DNA of 64,000 nucleotides. It comes from Pyrenophora tritici-repentis. Its lineage: Eukaryota > Ascomycota > Dothideomycetes > Pleosporales > Pleosporaceae. Where the stretch lies: NCBI RefSeq assembly GCF_003171515.1, contig NC_089398.1:1364001-1428000 (forward strand), in the 5' to 3' direction. The stretch's first letter is position 1; each line of letters starts with the position of its first letter. The translations under genes and the position numbers were made by a program. This document shows, piece by piece, positions 32,812 through 45,627 of this stretch. The notes beneath the pieces are model-generated. The model was not told the origin of the DNA, ran no database searches, and was given only the letters and a program-made list of their open reading frames with translations.

Positions 32812-35800
32812 TCACCATTTTCTAGGCCCGAAGGTCTCGCCTTTGGGCAGTTCTTTGTAAGGGCAGGCTTGCCAATCGCAGCCCTAGGATGTAACGTTAG
32901 CAAAGACTCAAGATAGCGTGTAAGAAATGTGACTTACCTGCTTGTACACCTCAGTACCCCACCACTTGAACCCGCTCATCCAGCCGGGATACACAATGCC
33001 GAAGAATATGACAACCACTCCGAAAGCCAGCCCGGAGTCTAATGCTGCGCTGAGCATCATGTTGTACTTCTTCCACCAAGCGTTTCTGCGGTTCTTGATC
33101 TCGTAGTTGAATATATAGCATACTATGGCCCAGACGGAGAAATTGAGACCGGTCGCTGGCGGGATCCAACTCAAGCTGCCGAACACGACTGCGAGGTTCA
33201 CTTTGCTGAGTATTGACTTGCGATTTCCGCGTGCGAGAAGGTAGATGATGACTGGTGCGATGGCTCCGACGGGGAAGGCCCAGATAAGGTGTTGGTAGAG
33301 TGCGCCTGGGCCGAAGAACTTTCCGGGCCCGACGACACCCCAGAGGATACTGCCGTTGAAGTGGACGCGGGCGATGGGGCAGTTGAAACCGTTGATAGCA
33401 TCTGGTGTACAGATACCGGGGATGTTATTTAGCATCCAATTGAGCACACCAATCTGCGTTAGACTGGATATGATGGTTACGGATAACTGGAGTTTGAAGA
33501 GGATTCTTGGCGGTATCTTCATGTAGTGACCTAGCTTGAGGTCCGAGGCAAACTTTAGACCTTGGGTAGCCGAGATGTAGCCAAAGGTCGTAAAGACCAT
33601 GTTTGCGACGGGTCGGCCGGGGAATAAGACGCCGCAAAGCAGTTGACAGATGAGATAGATGCTACTCTGTTGGTTCGTAATAGCCATTACGATGCCAATG
33701 GGGATGAACAGGACTGCACCTATGCCAAGTGCGAGTAAAAGTCCGTACCACGGTAGATGAACAGGGTAGTACTCGACAACGAACATGCCAACGGCTGTCA
33801 TACTGATACCAGTCAAAATGTACCAGGTAATCGGTACGTCATTGTATCGCCGCATGAGCCGGTTGTGTACATCTTCTGCGGATAGCAGATTCTCAACGTC
33901 CCGGTCGGAGGTTGTGCTAGGCCTGTGCCGAAGCATGGCTGGGGATGTGGTGCGACCATTGGTCTCCGAGTTGTTCATTAATGGCTGATAGTCTGTTGCC
34001 GCTTCCTTCCGGATCTCAGCCCATGAGCTGCGCCACTGTCTCCAAATGTCCTTGCCGTACCACAATCCAGTATGCGAGAGCAGGGCAGTAAGACCGGCGA
34101 ACTGGAGTGCGTAACTTAAGACGTATGTGATCGGAAGGTAGACTCGACTGTAGCGCTTGTACGCTTCTTCGTCAAATAAGAAGTTATCAGTCAGGATCTT
34201 GCTGACATCGTACGGCTTTCCGCGGTTATCCCAAACGGCAGATGAGAGAATGGGCATATACGAAGAGTAGAGTACGTTCTTGTAGTCTGCACCTCGTTAG
34301 TATTTGTAGCGTTGCATTACTGTAAGACACTTACACATAATCGGCGCCGCGATCCACATGACGCCTACAAGACCGCCGAGAATATTCATTGCGGCCCAAA
34401 AAGGCGTAATCAAGGGGGATCCTATGTAAGCAATCTGCGCCCAATCGAAAGTCACCGGAAACAATCCAAGGCCGGATGAAATTCCAAACTGCAAAGTGTT
34501 AACGGAGATGTTTTCAGTTTCTCTCAGCATAGACATACAAGATTGGCAACGACAACACTCTTGGGTGCAAACCAAGTGAGGACATTGAAATAGCTCAATG
34601 CAGGGAATAGTAGACCTGGTAGGAAGTAAAACGCAACCGAGCCGAGGAAGATGCGCGAAAAGAACTTGCGCGGGGCGATTGTCCACCCATCAGCCGGCTT
34701 GTTTTCTTCTTTGTGTAACGCAGTAAACATTGCGGTCGATACCAGGGTACTTGGCCATATCATTCCGCTGGGTCGTACCAGATAGCTTCTCGTAACGCCA
34801 GCAAGAGAATAGCCGAGGATTTGTGTGGAGAGGATAAGTAATATTTGGTACATTATGCCAAGATCCTGGCGATAGAATTTGACCTGTTCAACGATGACCT
34901 ACGTAATATTAGCGTTGAGCATCCGGAAGCCTGCAGGACGCATACATCTGTGGCAAATGCAAAGCCGAAGGATACATTGCTGCTGACATAGACACAACAA
35001 TGTTCCTTCATGTTCCAACGGCCTTGTGCGAGCCAGAGTCGTACCCGTCGATTCCAGGTGACTTTTGTTTGTGAGGGGGTTCTTTGGACAGATCCATCGA
35101 TGAAAGTTTCTTCGGGATCATCGTGTCGTTTTAAAAGTTGGTCCCAAAGCAGACCGAGAGGGTGGACGAGTAAGAGTGCAATGATAGGAGTAAGGCTGAC
35201 GCTAGGGTATCGTAGGGAAAAGAACAGGTTGGTTGAAGAACCAGCAATAGAGAATAGGATGGACAGGAACCACATGCGTGGGGTATCAATAGAAAGGGAA
35301 AAGTCGTCGGTAGCAGCTACCGATGCTCTGACTTGGGCATAGGGCGAGTTATCGGCGGGGTTAGTCTTCATATCTTGTAGGCCTTCGTCTTCAGAGGCTT
35401 CATTATCGTCTAGCGTGCTGCTCGAAGAGGTTGAACTGTCAAACAGTGGCGCACCAGCGGTAGAAGGGTCAAGGCCACTTGCGGCGAATCTTGCCTCGAA
35501 GCGGCATTCTTCCTGTCCACCAGAGGCTACACCGAGCGTCGTGCTGCTACGGTCGGCGTCACCTGTTCTACGACGAGTCTTGTTGGTACTGGGAAGATTG
35601 GCTACACTAGGCAACGATTCGTCGTGGTCGGGGGCCGAGAGCAGCGAGGGCTCACTATTGGTGAGTCTGCTTTTCCCTCTTTTTTTGCGCGAAACGTTTT
35701 CCAAGTTATTGGTATCCGAGTCCTCTGGGCTCGAAGAAAGAATAGGTAGGACGCCATAAGACCCTGAGGCAGAGGTTAGCACGTGCTGTGGGTCAAATTT

Positions 35801-36162
35801 GGTGCGCCATGTGCACCGTCGCTCTTGTGCACATGCGCAATGTCTCAGGGGGCTTGTGACGAGAGTGGCGCAGAGACTAGCTCACCTGTGCCCTGGGCCG
35901 GGCTCGACCTCACCAAGAGAGGTACTCTTGACATTGTCTTCTTGATGGATTGTGGAGAGGTCTCGGAGCGAGCAGCGGATGAATCAGGGTCGTCATCAGA
36001 ATTCGTTTCGGGTGTGGCTAAGTTCCTGGCCTTTTCAGACAGGACATGTAACTCGTAGCTGCCTGCAGGGATGGCGCGACGATCGTGCTGCGTGTCTCTG
36101 GAACGATGGACAAACGAGGAAGCAAGCAACGAAGACGACTCGTCCCCGGTCCTAGCAGCCAT
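32812..36162 (-). CDS. OPT-family oligopeptide transporter with long N-terminal extension
   Basis: Six exons, 36162-35886, 35763-34946, 34898-34539, 34488-34335, 34286-32938 and 32883-32812; introns 122, 47, 50, 48 and 54 nt, all GT-AG and phase-consistent; 1009 residues. A proton-coupled importer of small peptides or metal chelates at the plasma membrane. The first 270 residues are Ser/Asp-rich, soluble and probably cytosolic. The OPT body follows: SSTNLFFSLRYPSVSLTPIIALLLVHPLG (helices 1-2), GYSLAGVTRSYLVRPSGMIWP, the NLFGISSGLGLFPVTFDW signature, then SRVYLPITYVLSYALQFAGL. It ends with the typical Cys-containing tail GCDWQACPYK. OPT family certain; substrate unknown. The extension is long for the family. 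Confidence 0.92.
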
Positions 36163-36633
36163 TTGTATGGGCTGGCGTACACGGACTCGCGTGTACAGGC
36201 GTTCCCGTTTGACGCGCCAAACCAGCTTCGTACAACTCGCGCAACGATGGGTATCAGATGATCAGATAAATTTCAAGAGTTATGTCATAGGATACGGTGT
36301 GTTAGTCGGTATCCCTTGCGGGCATCTGATTAGATGGCGCTGCGGAACAAACACCAAAATTAGGTCAGTTGGGTCAGGAAGGAGGAAAAAATACTTGGGT
36401 TGCCCAATGGAGGGATGGATGCCTTAAGGGAAGCGGTTAGATCCGGTAACCATGTGGGGTCCGCCGCAGAATACACACGGCCGCGCGAGCCGCCTGCATA
36501 TCATCCCACCTGCATGTCCCAAACCCTGGAATTATCGCAAAGCAGTGACAGCTGCAATCGAGCCCATGCACTGCAAACGCGCATATGGTTGAATTTCAAT
36601 ACGTATTCTGGACAGGATCCCTAGCCGGCACAT
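36163..36633. other. Intergenic, no feature seen
   Basis: Promoter of the OPT gene and 3' flank of BCS1; nothing else recognised. Confidence 0.6.
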
Positions 36634-38149
36634 TCAACCTGACGTCACCTCGTTTACATCCACGTGCCCCGGTATACCCACATGGCTCTCTGCTTTGTGA
36701 CCAGCGGTGAGACCCTCTACCATATTGATGGCGCCCTCTGGATCGTCCTTGTTGTAGAGAAACAGTCCCTGCAGTGCTGCAGTGCTCACCGATTCAATCA
36801 GCCCAAGCTGCCTGACTTTTATCATGAACCTCTGTTTTGCCTCTCCGCGCGCATCAAACTCGGCATAGAATCGGTCCCAGAGCTGCTCGATCTGATACTC
36901 GGTCGCTTCGCCGAGGCGGACCGTCATGTCCACACGCCCAGGTCGGATGAGGGCTTCGTCGAGCCTCTCGACGTGATTTGTTGTCAGAAAAATGATGCGC
37001 TCCTCAGCACTGGCAACGCCGTCAAGCGCATTCAGCAGTCCTGAAAAGGTGACGGAAGCGCTGGCAAAGCCATCTGGGCCAGGCGTCTTCCTGTTCATAA
37101 AGGCAACGTCGACGTCTTCAAGCAGCACTACTGTCCGACGTGGGACTTTAGTTAGCAGGTGGTTCAATCTATCGTCTGTGAGGCCTCGCTCGCTGACGTT
37201 CAATATGGCAATGTTGAAGTCAAGATGACCTGCAACAGCCTGGATGAAAGAGCTCTTTCCTGTGCCAGGAGGCCCATACAGCAGATAACCTCTCCTGTAC
37301 GGTATTCCGCGGTCGAGATACCACTTGCGCGACGCAATGAAAGCCTCCATGTCTTCTACGATTCTCTCCTTGACACCACGCTCAAGGACGACAGAGTCCA
37401 AGGGCCGTTTCCGCTTCGCATCTCCAAAGGGCTGCCACATGGTGCCCATGGAGTTGTATATGACCGTCTTACCCTCCTGTGACTGCTGATATATTTGGTG
37501 CGCCTCGGCGAAGATGTCTTCGAAGACATCGCGATGAGAGTATAGCGTGGTAAGGTTGATCGTCTCGAACGGCACACCATCCTTGACGTTTAGACTGTTC
37601 CGCTCTCGCTGTCTATCGACGAGGATAAAGGCGTTCTTGTAGCGCAAAAAGTGCTTGCCCGGTCCTGGTACAAAAGAGAAGTGGGCGGTGTGCGAAGGCC
37701 CATCTTGCGGCGTAAATGTCTGGACTTGAAGGTGGTGCATGCGCGGGTCGATGCGATTCAGGACTTTCGAAAGTACGCCGTTCTGTACGAGCGGACGGGT
37801 CCCAGCTTGTTGTGCCCTATGGTAGTTCGTCATCCATTGGAGGACCCACGGGTAAGCGTCGTCATGGCGAGTTATTTCGAGATCAACAAGCATGCGGCGG
37901 CGCACGAATGCGGCGCCATGTTGGAGTCCCTTTTGGCCAGTACGCGCCGCAACCCCAAGCGCTGCGAGACCGAAGCCCTATGGCATCAGTGAGCACACCT
38001 CCAGCAACAGGCGTGGGCCCCAAGGTGAATCATACGGCGGTAAAGAAGGGATTATCGGTAATGTGCGAAAATAGCGACCCAGGACTCCCGCTACTGCTGC
38101 CGGCAGCAATGTGCTTGGCCAGCTCGTGTTGAGGCGTGTTAGATGCCAT
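36634..38149 (-). CDS. BCS1: Mitochondrial AAA-ATPase Bcs1
   Basis: Exons 38149-38036 and 37977-36634 (intron 37978-38035, GTATGA...ATAG); 485 residues. It translocates the folded Rieske protein Rip1 across the inner membrane for complex III assembly. NPFFTAGFGLAALGVAAR near residue 32 is the single membrane segment, followed by a basic region (internal targeting signal) and the Bcs1-specific domain (LVPGPG-like FVPGPGKHFLRYKNAFILVDR, GVPFETINLTTLY). The AAA module has Walker A GPPGTGKSS near residue 270, Walker B VVLLEDVDVAF, TTNHVERLDEALIRPGR (sensor and Arg fingers). The first exon holds the membrane-anchor start; without it the protein would lack targeting. Confidence 0.94.
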
Positions 38150-38608
38150 GAGCTGCGAAGAGGCTCGCAGGCCCAGAAATTTGATAGGCGGCGGGCGCTA
38201 ATGCGCCGTGGAGGCCGCTTCACCACGCCCATGTTGCACTGCATCCAGCAACCAACAGGCAGCACTCACAAGGTGGCACAGTGCTCCGCTATACATGGCA
38301 CATTTTTTTCGGCATGGGTATGTGAATTCACATGGAGCATTATTTTAGGATATAGGTCAAAACGGCGCCAGATGTCGTCGCTGCTGCTGCATAGTAGATG
38401 ACATGCACCTGCATAAAGAATCCGGGGTCGCGTCGCTCAAGGGGAATATCATCGCGCCTTCCCAGTCCTGTGGAGCGCTAGACCGACGCTTGGGCCAGAC
38501 CCCGTCACTGATAGACTATCAATCATCCCCAATTCACAAAACTCTAATCCTAAAGCACTTCTCTCAAACCCCTTCGGTCCCGGGCTTCTGCTCTTCTTCC
38601 TATACGCC
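38150..38608. other. Divergent promoter region of BCS1 and the RRM gene
   Basis: 459 bp between the two start codons. No other feature recognised. Confidence 0.6.
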
Positions 38609-39389
38609 ATGGCGACTGTAACCATAGGCAAATCCTATTTCGAAGCTCTCCTACGAAGGTAAGTACCGAAACAACTTGAACTGGGCAATGCGCCATACTG
38701 TTTGCTGATTGGACTCACAGAGCCGAATTTGTCAGTAGAATCCAGGATACCAGCTGTGCACCTGGTCTGCATGGCGAAGCTGACTTCCATCGCCAGCATA
38801 CTTCTAATCAGCATGTCAATTATGGCACTGATCTTTCCAACAACGTCACCATCAGTAAAGCAGAGCATGAGTTCATGGTACGTGGTGGCCTTGAGAAGAT
38901 GCGTTTTTGTCTGCTTTTACCTTCCCCCCGAACCCCTCATAGTTTCCATTTGATTGTAGCTGACCGGTCCTCATTCATAGATTCAAGCAGTGCGAGAATA
39001 CCGTACGTACATTGTGTAAACCCAACACGCTCCCTCTATCCCATCAAGGGTCCATTCATGACCGAACTGACCCCTCATTGTGGACAGACTTGCTGAAGAG
39101 CGCCTTGTTTCGCGGTGGCCTGAGCGCCGAGACCTTGGAGACGCTGCTTCAAGGCGAGAATGGAGCTACGAGCGAAGCGCCGTCAATCTACGATTACGAC
39201 TCGGAGCACATAACTGCCAGATCAGGAGCCGGTACTGGAGTAGGCAATGCATCCACTCGTTATATGCAAGGCTCGGACAACACTGCTGTCAGCTACGGTC
39301 TACAGTCCAAGGCATGCCCACAATCAGTTCCGCGAGTCGCCAGTTATGGCGAGCACGAGTCTTTCATGGCTGGCCCGGATAGTCCAGCA

Positions 39390-39421
<32 letters not shown>

Positions 39422-40192
39422 AAAATACCAAGAACACGCTCAGCGTATCCCACTTCACGACCAGCGAACTGTATTAATCACTAATCTGTCCGAGCGCACT
39501 ACCCACAAGGACTTGGCAAGTATCGTTCGCGGTGGAAGACTCCTAGACATATTCCTCCGCAACGATCGCTCAGCTACCATTTCGTTTGGGGAAGGAGCTG
39601 CAGAGTTTCTCGCTTATGCCAAACGCAACGACATCTATCTCCACATGAAACGGGTGAGTCACGCATTCCCATATGTAGTGTGCACAGCTAACCATGTCAG
39701 CTCGAGTTTCGCTGGAACGATAGACAATTCCACGTTCCACCGCATGTGTCCAACAAGATCGCTAACGGAGCTACACGAAACTTGGTTGTGCGATGTATTG
39801 CAGGAAAGGTCACTGCAGATCAGATCCGAGATCATCTTGACCACATCCACAACCTGGTTGTTGTGGACATCTATTTCCAGAAAGGCGATGCATATATATC
39901 GACCAATTCCGTCCACAACGCTCTATTTGCGAGGACTTGCATGATGTCGCGTACTACCTACAAGGGCACCCGTATTGAGTACTATCCGGATGAATGCGCA
40001 GAAGCGCTGCCCAGGCCCACGAAGACTCAGAATCCGGTGTCACGTGCGCCGGTGAAGCCTATGCCTGTGGTCAACCAGTATGCTCTTTTGGACACCGGAT
40101 CGGATGATGATTCTCAGTCGGACGAGGAATCGTACATGACCAACGGTGTAAAAGTCGATGGTTACCACTGGGCTGACAGCGTGGTAGCATAA
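38609..40192 (+). CDS. RNA-recognition-motif protein, Nrd1-like N-terminus
   Basis: Five exons, 38609-38658, 38721-38877, 38981-39002, 39088-39653 and 39701-40192 (one only 22 nt); 428 residues. Two RRM-like folds are visible: RTVLITNLSERTTHKDLASI with GGRLLDIFLRNDRSATISF around residues 230-300, and NLVVRCIAGKVTADQIRDHLDHIHNLVVVDIYFQKGDAYI after the last intron. The N-terminus (TIGKSYFEALLRR; ISKAEHEFM with QAVREYHLLKSALFRGGL) resembles ascomycete proteins related to negative regulator of differentiation 1. A run of about ten Asp is encoded by GATGAC repeats at 39397-39421. It is probably an mRNA-binding regulator. The splice model of exon 3 is the least certain part. Confidence 0.8.
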
Positions 40193-40813
40193 GCGACTCG
40201 CATGAGGACGCCTGACCCGATGCGGCTCGCTGTACTCGATAAGGTCGCCAACGTAGTGCAGTATGCTCAGTTGAGGTTTCTCCCATGGAACATTCCTGAT
40301 TTTACCACCACTGCTGGTCGAGTGCTATCCTTAAAGGCATGAGATAGGCACTCATGGCCGCCCGAATAATGATAATGGTGGAGAGACGGATTCCTCCAAG
40401 ACCCAGAACACAGCCTTTTATTCTCCTAGCACTGATATGGGATTTGGGGAACCTGTGTTATACAGGTCCGAAGAGTTGATACAAGCTTCATGTTACAAGA
40501 CGTTACCTTGAGTACGCTTATTTCCTACATAGATACCCCTCGGCTTCCGTAGCATACTCTGAAACATGAACATTTTACTATTATGCAGGCGATTCACTCA
40601 TGTCTACAAGGGTTCCGCGCAAAGTAGTTGCAGATACCTGCCATCAGCATGTGCAAGAAGCTCTGTTGATCAAAAGCTTGTCTAATTTAGCGAGGATGAG
40701 CCCTGCATGAGATGCAGTGGTGCAGGCTACCCAACCATGCTTCTAACGATTATCACTCCATCATTCAACATCACCCAAAGTCTCCTAGTCAAAATACTCA
40801 ACACGCATAAAAG
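40193..40813. other. Intergenic, no feature seen
   Basis: No gene recognised between the RRM gene and the nitrilase-like gene. Confidence 0.6.
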
Positions 40814-41778
40814 ATGGCCAGAACAGTCAAGGCAGCAGTCGTTCAGCTGTATCCAGAGGTACCCTTACCCTTCCTATAACGTCACCCAGCGGGGGCTTCT
40901 ACTTTCCTGCATACTTACCCTGTCAGCCTCTGCAACCAGAGCGCAACTTCAACAAAGCCACGGCCTTTATCCGTTCTGCAGCAACCCAAGGGGCAGAACT
41001 CGCTGTCCTACCAGAATATCATCTCACGAGCTGGAGGCCGAATGATGCAGCCTTCCTCGATGCCGTGGAGAAGAGCGCGGGGTATCTTGAAAGATACCAA
41101 GCTTTAGCCAAAGAGTGCCGGATCTGCATTGTCCCCGGCACAATTGTCGAGCTACACCGAGAGAACGAAAAGGCCGAGGACAAACTCCTCAACGTCTGTT
41201 ACTTTATCGATCACGAGGGCAACATCGCCGGCAAGTACGTCAAAAAGAATCTTTGGGGCCCTGAGCGTGAGCACTTGACTGGTTCGGGCCGCGATATCCA
41301 CGACGTCTTCGACACGCCGATTGGCAAGGTGGGCTTGTTAATATGCTGGGATTTGGCTTTTCCGGAAGCGTTCCGCGAACTCATTGCGCAGGGTGCAAAG
41401 ATCATCATTATACCCACGTTCTGGACACTCAGAGACTGCAATGAGGCGGGTTTGAAGCAGAACCCCGCGGCTGAGGCGCTGTTCTTGGATTCAATGTTGA
41501 CGGCCAGGGCGTTTGAGAACACGTGTGCTGTTGTTTTTGCAAATGCGGGGGGGCCGGCTGGGGAGGGCTATGCGGGCTTGAGTCAGGTCACAGTACCGTT
41601 TGTGGGTGCGTTGGCAAAGTTGGGGGGAGCCGCCGAGGGCATGAGTGTTGTCGACATTGACATGCAGGTGCTGGAGGATGCTGAAGCAAACTATCAGGTC
41701 AGAGCGGATTTGGCGAGGGATGATTGGCACTACGATTATCGGCATGCGAGGGGAGAGGCGGAGAAGAGTAAGAATTGA
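40814..41778 (+). CDS. Carbon-nitrogen hydrolase (nitrilase superfamily)
   Basis: Exons 40814-40858 and 40927-41778 (68-nt intron, GTACCC...TCAG); 298 residues. The catalytic triad is in place: Glu in VLPEYHLTSW, Lys in YVKKNLWGPEREH and Cys in GLLICWDLAFPEAF. Such enzymes hydrolyse amides, carbamoyl amides or nitriles. The shape KVGLLICWD with PTFW is typical of uncharacterised fungal amidohydrolase branches rather than true nitrilases. No signal peptide. It converges on an EthD-domain gene 250 bp away. Confidence 0.9.
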
Positions 41779-42030
41779 ATGTAAGTGGTATTTCAATGTG
41801 TAGAAAGGAACTCTATGGTTCTAGTACCGAGCAAGTCTACCGTAAGTTCTCCAAGCGTCGAATCGAAATAAAGCCCAAGTTAAGAATTTCATGAAGATAA
41901 AGTCGATTTGTGTCGGGCCAAACAAGGTTCCTCAAAGCGCCCAGCGCCACACCCGTTCGAACTACGCCATCTAGCAATGACGAGAAGCGCAAAGGTAGAA
42001 TCGAAAATACAACGTCGGTGGCCTCCTTGA

Positions 42031-42519
42031 TCAGCTGTGGCCGCTACCACTTGCTTCACTATCCGATCTTTCGCCCTTTTGCACGTAACCAATCTCGCTG
42101 GTGGAGACGCCGTGCTCATCCGTGCTCCAGGTCTCGCCGACGACAATAATCTTTGTCATATCCGCCTCCAGAAACTTTTCCTCGTCCCGGGCCAGAAGAG
42201 CGGCGTTCTCTTTGGCGTAAGCGCTCTTGTAGAAGTGTTGAAAGTGGGCCTCGCTGTTGAAAGACATTTCGGCAATGCAGTCGCAGTCTAGTTCGTTCAT
42301 AGTGCCTCTGAGCATCAGAGGCGGCCGATCAGGGTTTGCCGGGCCGCCGAATCCTTTCCGGGATATCCGCGCAAGGTAGCGGCGTGTGAATGAGATGGGC
42401 CAGCACTGGGTGAGGAGAGAATATGCCAATGGGATGTGTCTGTGTTCGTAGTAGTCCCTGAACTCTTCTGACGAGAGGGCGTGGTTGCGCGTGATGAACA
42501 GGACAATGGTGTAAGTCAT
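42031..42519 (-). CDS. EthD-domain protein
   Basis: 162 residues, one exon. A dimeric alpha/beta-barrel type EthD domain: TIVLFITRNHALSSEEFRDY and YEHRHIPLA match the family start, with EMSFNSEAHFQHFYKSAY and FLEADMTKIIVVGE later. Family members occur in fungal polyketide gene clusters (cyclase or decarboxylase-like) and in bacterial ether degradation. The tail is acidic and Ser-rich. There is no polyketide synthase nearby, so the role is open. Confidence 0.85.
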   Translation of the reverse strand: MTYTIVLFITRNHALSSEEFRDYYEHRHIPLAYSLLTQCWPISFTRRYLARISRKGFGGPANPDRPPLMLRGTMNELDCDCIAEMSFNSEAHFQHFYKSAYAKENAALLARDEEKFLEADMTKIIVVGETWSTDEHGVSTSEIGYVQKGERSDSEASGSGHS

Positions 42520-43097
42520 TTTGTGGGTCCGAGATAGACAGTGGATTGTGTATACGAGGAAGAGAGATTTGATAGGACAAATTGACTTGCTGTAAGGACA
42601 GTAGAGTTTTGACAGCGGCTTTGGTGGCTTCCAGAAGCCACTTGGAAGAGCAAGGCAGGCAGCTTTTGTAGTCAGGCAGCCTCACGGCAAATGCGTGGTA
42701 CCACCGATTGCGCCCCAAGCGTTCCCAAGGGAAACACCATGTCAGCTTGCGCACTAGGGCGAGACTACGGACCTCTCGCCATGGAGCGCTATGGGCTCGC
42801 CTATGTGATCTCATGCCACGGCAATGCAAAAGCTCGGTTGATGTCAGTGAATCAGAATGTTTCAAAGGAGGAACCAAGGCCGCTATGGATTAGTGGAGCA
42901 GAGGTAGCGCCCCTCCCGATCCCGGTCGGTCGCTCCTGCGCTGGCTGCTATCGATAGCGACTTGGACTAGGCAAGCGCACAGAACGCCAAATTTCGCGTG
43001 ACAAAGCGGGGAGCAGGTCCAACACCACGACACGCCCGACATCGACCCCTTTCGCACCGTACAAGCACCCGTGCCGTCGGCCCATCCATAATTCAAC
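42520..43097. other. Divergent promoter region of EthD and eIF3l genes
   Basis: 578 bp with no other feature recognised. Confidence 0.6.
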
Positions 43098-44639
43098 ATG
43101 AGTCTGCGCGAGCGAGTTCCGCCGCAGTACCAGAACGGTGACGCCGCCCGGCGCGCCCCCGGGGATGATTCGGACGTTGAGGAGGAGGCAATGGCGAACG
43201 ACTACCGGGAGCAGGTGCAATATGACGGCATGGAGGATCTTGACCGGATGCCGTCAATCAACAGCAACCAGGATATTCACGCCCAGCTGCAGGCCGCCGC
43301 GACCCCCCTCGAATTCCAAGCGACGCTAGAGACCAAGTTTGCGAGTTACGACAGCTACTGCAATCTCTTCCACTACATCCTCAACTCCGAGGGCCCTGTC
43401 GATTTGGAAGTGCCAAACGTAAGCACTGTGGCGTACTAGACAGCGGCCAGGGCTAACACTACGGACAGTACTACTGGGCCTGGGATGTCATCGACGAGTT
43501 CATCTACCAGTTCAACAGCTTCTGTAGCTACCGCCAGCGAGTGGCCCAGAAGAGCGATAATGAGGAGGAGATTGCGCTTCTGCGCGACAACCCAAACACA
43601 TGGGGCTGCTACAGTGTGCTCAACGTTTTGTATTCGCTCATTCAGCGGTCACAGATCAGCGAGCAGCTGGCGGCCATGAAGCGGGGCGAGGACGCGAGCC
43701 TGTATGCAGGAGAGTACGGCAACCGGCCGCTGTACAAGATGCTGGGATACTTCTCCATCATCGGTCTGCTCCGGGTCCACTGTCTGCTCGGAGACTTTAG
43801 TCTGGCGCTCAAGACGCTCGACGACATCGAGCTCAACAAGAAGGCCATGTTCGCGCGTGTCATGGCGGCTCACTTCACCACCTACTACTACGTCGGATTC
43901 TCCTACATGATGATGCGACGGTACTCGGATGCCATCCGCATGTTCAGCCACATCCTCGTCTACGTCTCGCGGACAAAGAACTTCCAGAAGAACGCCCAGT
44001 ACGACTCCATCACCAAGAAGAATGACCAGATGTACGCACTTGTCGCCATCTGCGTGGCTTTCCAGCCCACCAGGCTCGACGACACCATCCACACCGCTCT
44101 AAGGGAGAAGTACGGCGAGCAGTTTAACAGACTGCAGCGCGGTGGTCCCGACTCCCTTCCCCTGTTCGAGGAGCTCTTCCGTACCGCTTGCCCCAAGTTC
44201 ATCAGCCCAACCCCTCCCGACTTTGACAACCCAGAGGTCAACATCGACCCTGTTGAGCACCACCTCCGCATCTTCATGGACGAGGTCAAGAACAACATGA
44301 TGTCGCCTACCGTCAAGAGTTACCTCAAGCTCTACACCACCATGGACCTCAAGAAGCTCGCTGGTTTCCTCGAAGTTGAGCCCGAGAAGCTGAGGTGCTG
44401 GTTGCTCGTCAACAAGCAGAGGAGTAGGCAAATAAGGTGGACCGAGGGTGGTCTGTTGGATGGTGATATCATCCAGGCTAGCGATCTCGACTACGCCATG
44501 GAGGGTGTAAGTGTTCACCCATGTAAATATGAAATGATAGTTTGCTAACGAAGCTCAGGACCTCATCCATGTTTCAGAGGCAAAGGTAGGCCGGAGACTT
44601 GTGGACTGGTACCTCCGCAACTTGGCCAGGACGTATTAG
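43098..44639 (+). CDS. EIF3L: Translation initiation factor eIF3 subunit L
   Basis: Exons 43098-43418, 43469-44506 and 44559-44639 (introns 50 and 52 nt); 479 residues. Scaffold PCI-domain subunit of eIF3, which binds the 40S ribosome. Signatures are YWAWDVIDEFIYQFNSFC, WGCYSVLNVLYSLIQRS, GYFSIIGLLRVHCLLGDF, YYYVGFSYMMMRRYSDAI, and the C-terminal PCI part, YLKLYTTMDLKKLAGFLE. The length fits fungal eIF3l. The last 27-codon exon ends DWYLRNLARTY. Yeast (S. cerevisiae) lacks this subunit; filamentous fungi have it. Confidence 0.95.
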
Positions 44640-44969
44640 GGCACCACGGGGGTTTATTTGACCAACATTTTGCATTCGGGACCTATACAATATAGCATTG
44701 CGGCTTGGAGTTAGGAGGACCTATGGCGTGCATTCGAAAAGCAATTTCTGCGACATCAGGGGCGCGTACGGGCAGTGGAAAGGCGGATACAGTCAAGGAT
44801 CGTAGGGTATCCGTTGACGGATCTGCCCACCGTGTGCGGGTATCGGGCCGAAGGAAGGGAAGGACTACCTAGCTAGCAGGCGAGCATTGGGCACGAGAAT
44901 ACCAAAGAAAGTGTAATGATTTCAAAAAAACATGTTTTGTGAAACTCGAGCACTGTGGTGTTAACGAGG

Positions 44970-45029
44970 CATGGCGACGACGTTGCATGTTTGACGATAC
45001 ATGGCGACGATGTTGCATGTTTGACTGAC
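44970..45029. repeat. Two tandem 30-bp units
   Basis: Units 44970-44999 and 45000-45029 both start CATGGCGACGA and include GTTGCATGTTTGAC, with few mismatches. Confidence 0.85.
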
Positions 45030-45152
45030 TTCAAGGCTGTTGACGAATTGATAGCAGCTAGCGCTCTGAGTGGACTGCATCGCACCTGGAACACGCATTC
45101 TAGTCGACCAACACCACCTGGGTACCCAAACAAACTTCCAAGCAAGTGCCAG

Positions 45153-45298
45153 CACCTAGGTGTCATGAAATACTTGACGTACTAGTAGTGTCTGTAGTCG
45201 CCAAACACGCCTATTAGCATCGTGGGTAAGCCCTAATAGGCGTGTTTGGCGACTACAGACACTACTAGTATGTCAAGTATTTTATGACACCCAGGGTG
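45153..45298. mobile_element. MITE-like foldback element, nearly perfect hairpin
   Basis: Arms 45153-45217 and 45233-45298 are inverted copies with very few mismatches, around a 15-nt loop. The tips read AGGTGTCATGAAATACTTGA on the left and its counterpart on the right. No coding capacity. A diverged relative lies at about 46939-47053, so it is a repeated family. Confidence 0.85.
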
Positions 45299-45627
45299 CT
45301 CCCAAGGCAGTGCCGGGTAAAGAAAAGTGCATCAGCGGCGCGCACGAGCGACCGAGAGGGGCAGGCAAGCATATACGTGCTTGCCCCGGACGCGTCTTTG
45401 CATCTTCCACGTCGTTCGATCACAACGCCCAGCCATCCATCAAGATCGCCAGCCTGTTCACCGACACAATAACAGTTATACAACTATTTGTGCGTCTTGT
45501 CCTTGCACATTGCTGACTGATCGTCCTGTTACTGGTACAGCGGGGTAGAAGCACCTCTCCGGAGCAATTCACGCCCTTGATCAGGCCATACATCACGCGC
45601 CACACTCAAAGCGGTCTCACTACCACA

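Larger units (their letters stand above)
44640..45627. other. Intergenic region with tandem repeat and a foldback element
   Basis: Apart from the repeats listed separately, nothing coding is seen. It includes the leader of the gene starting at 45628. Confidence 0.6.
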
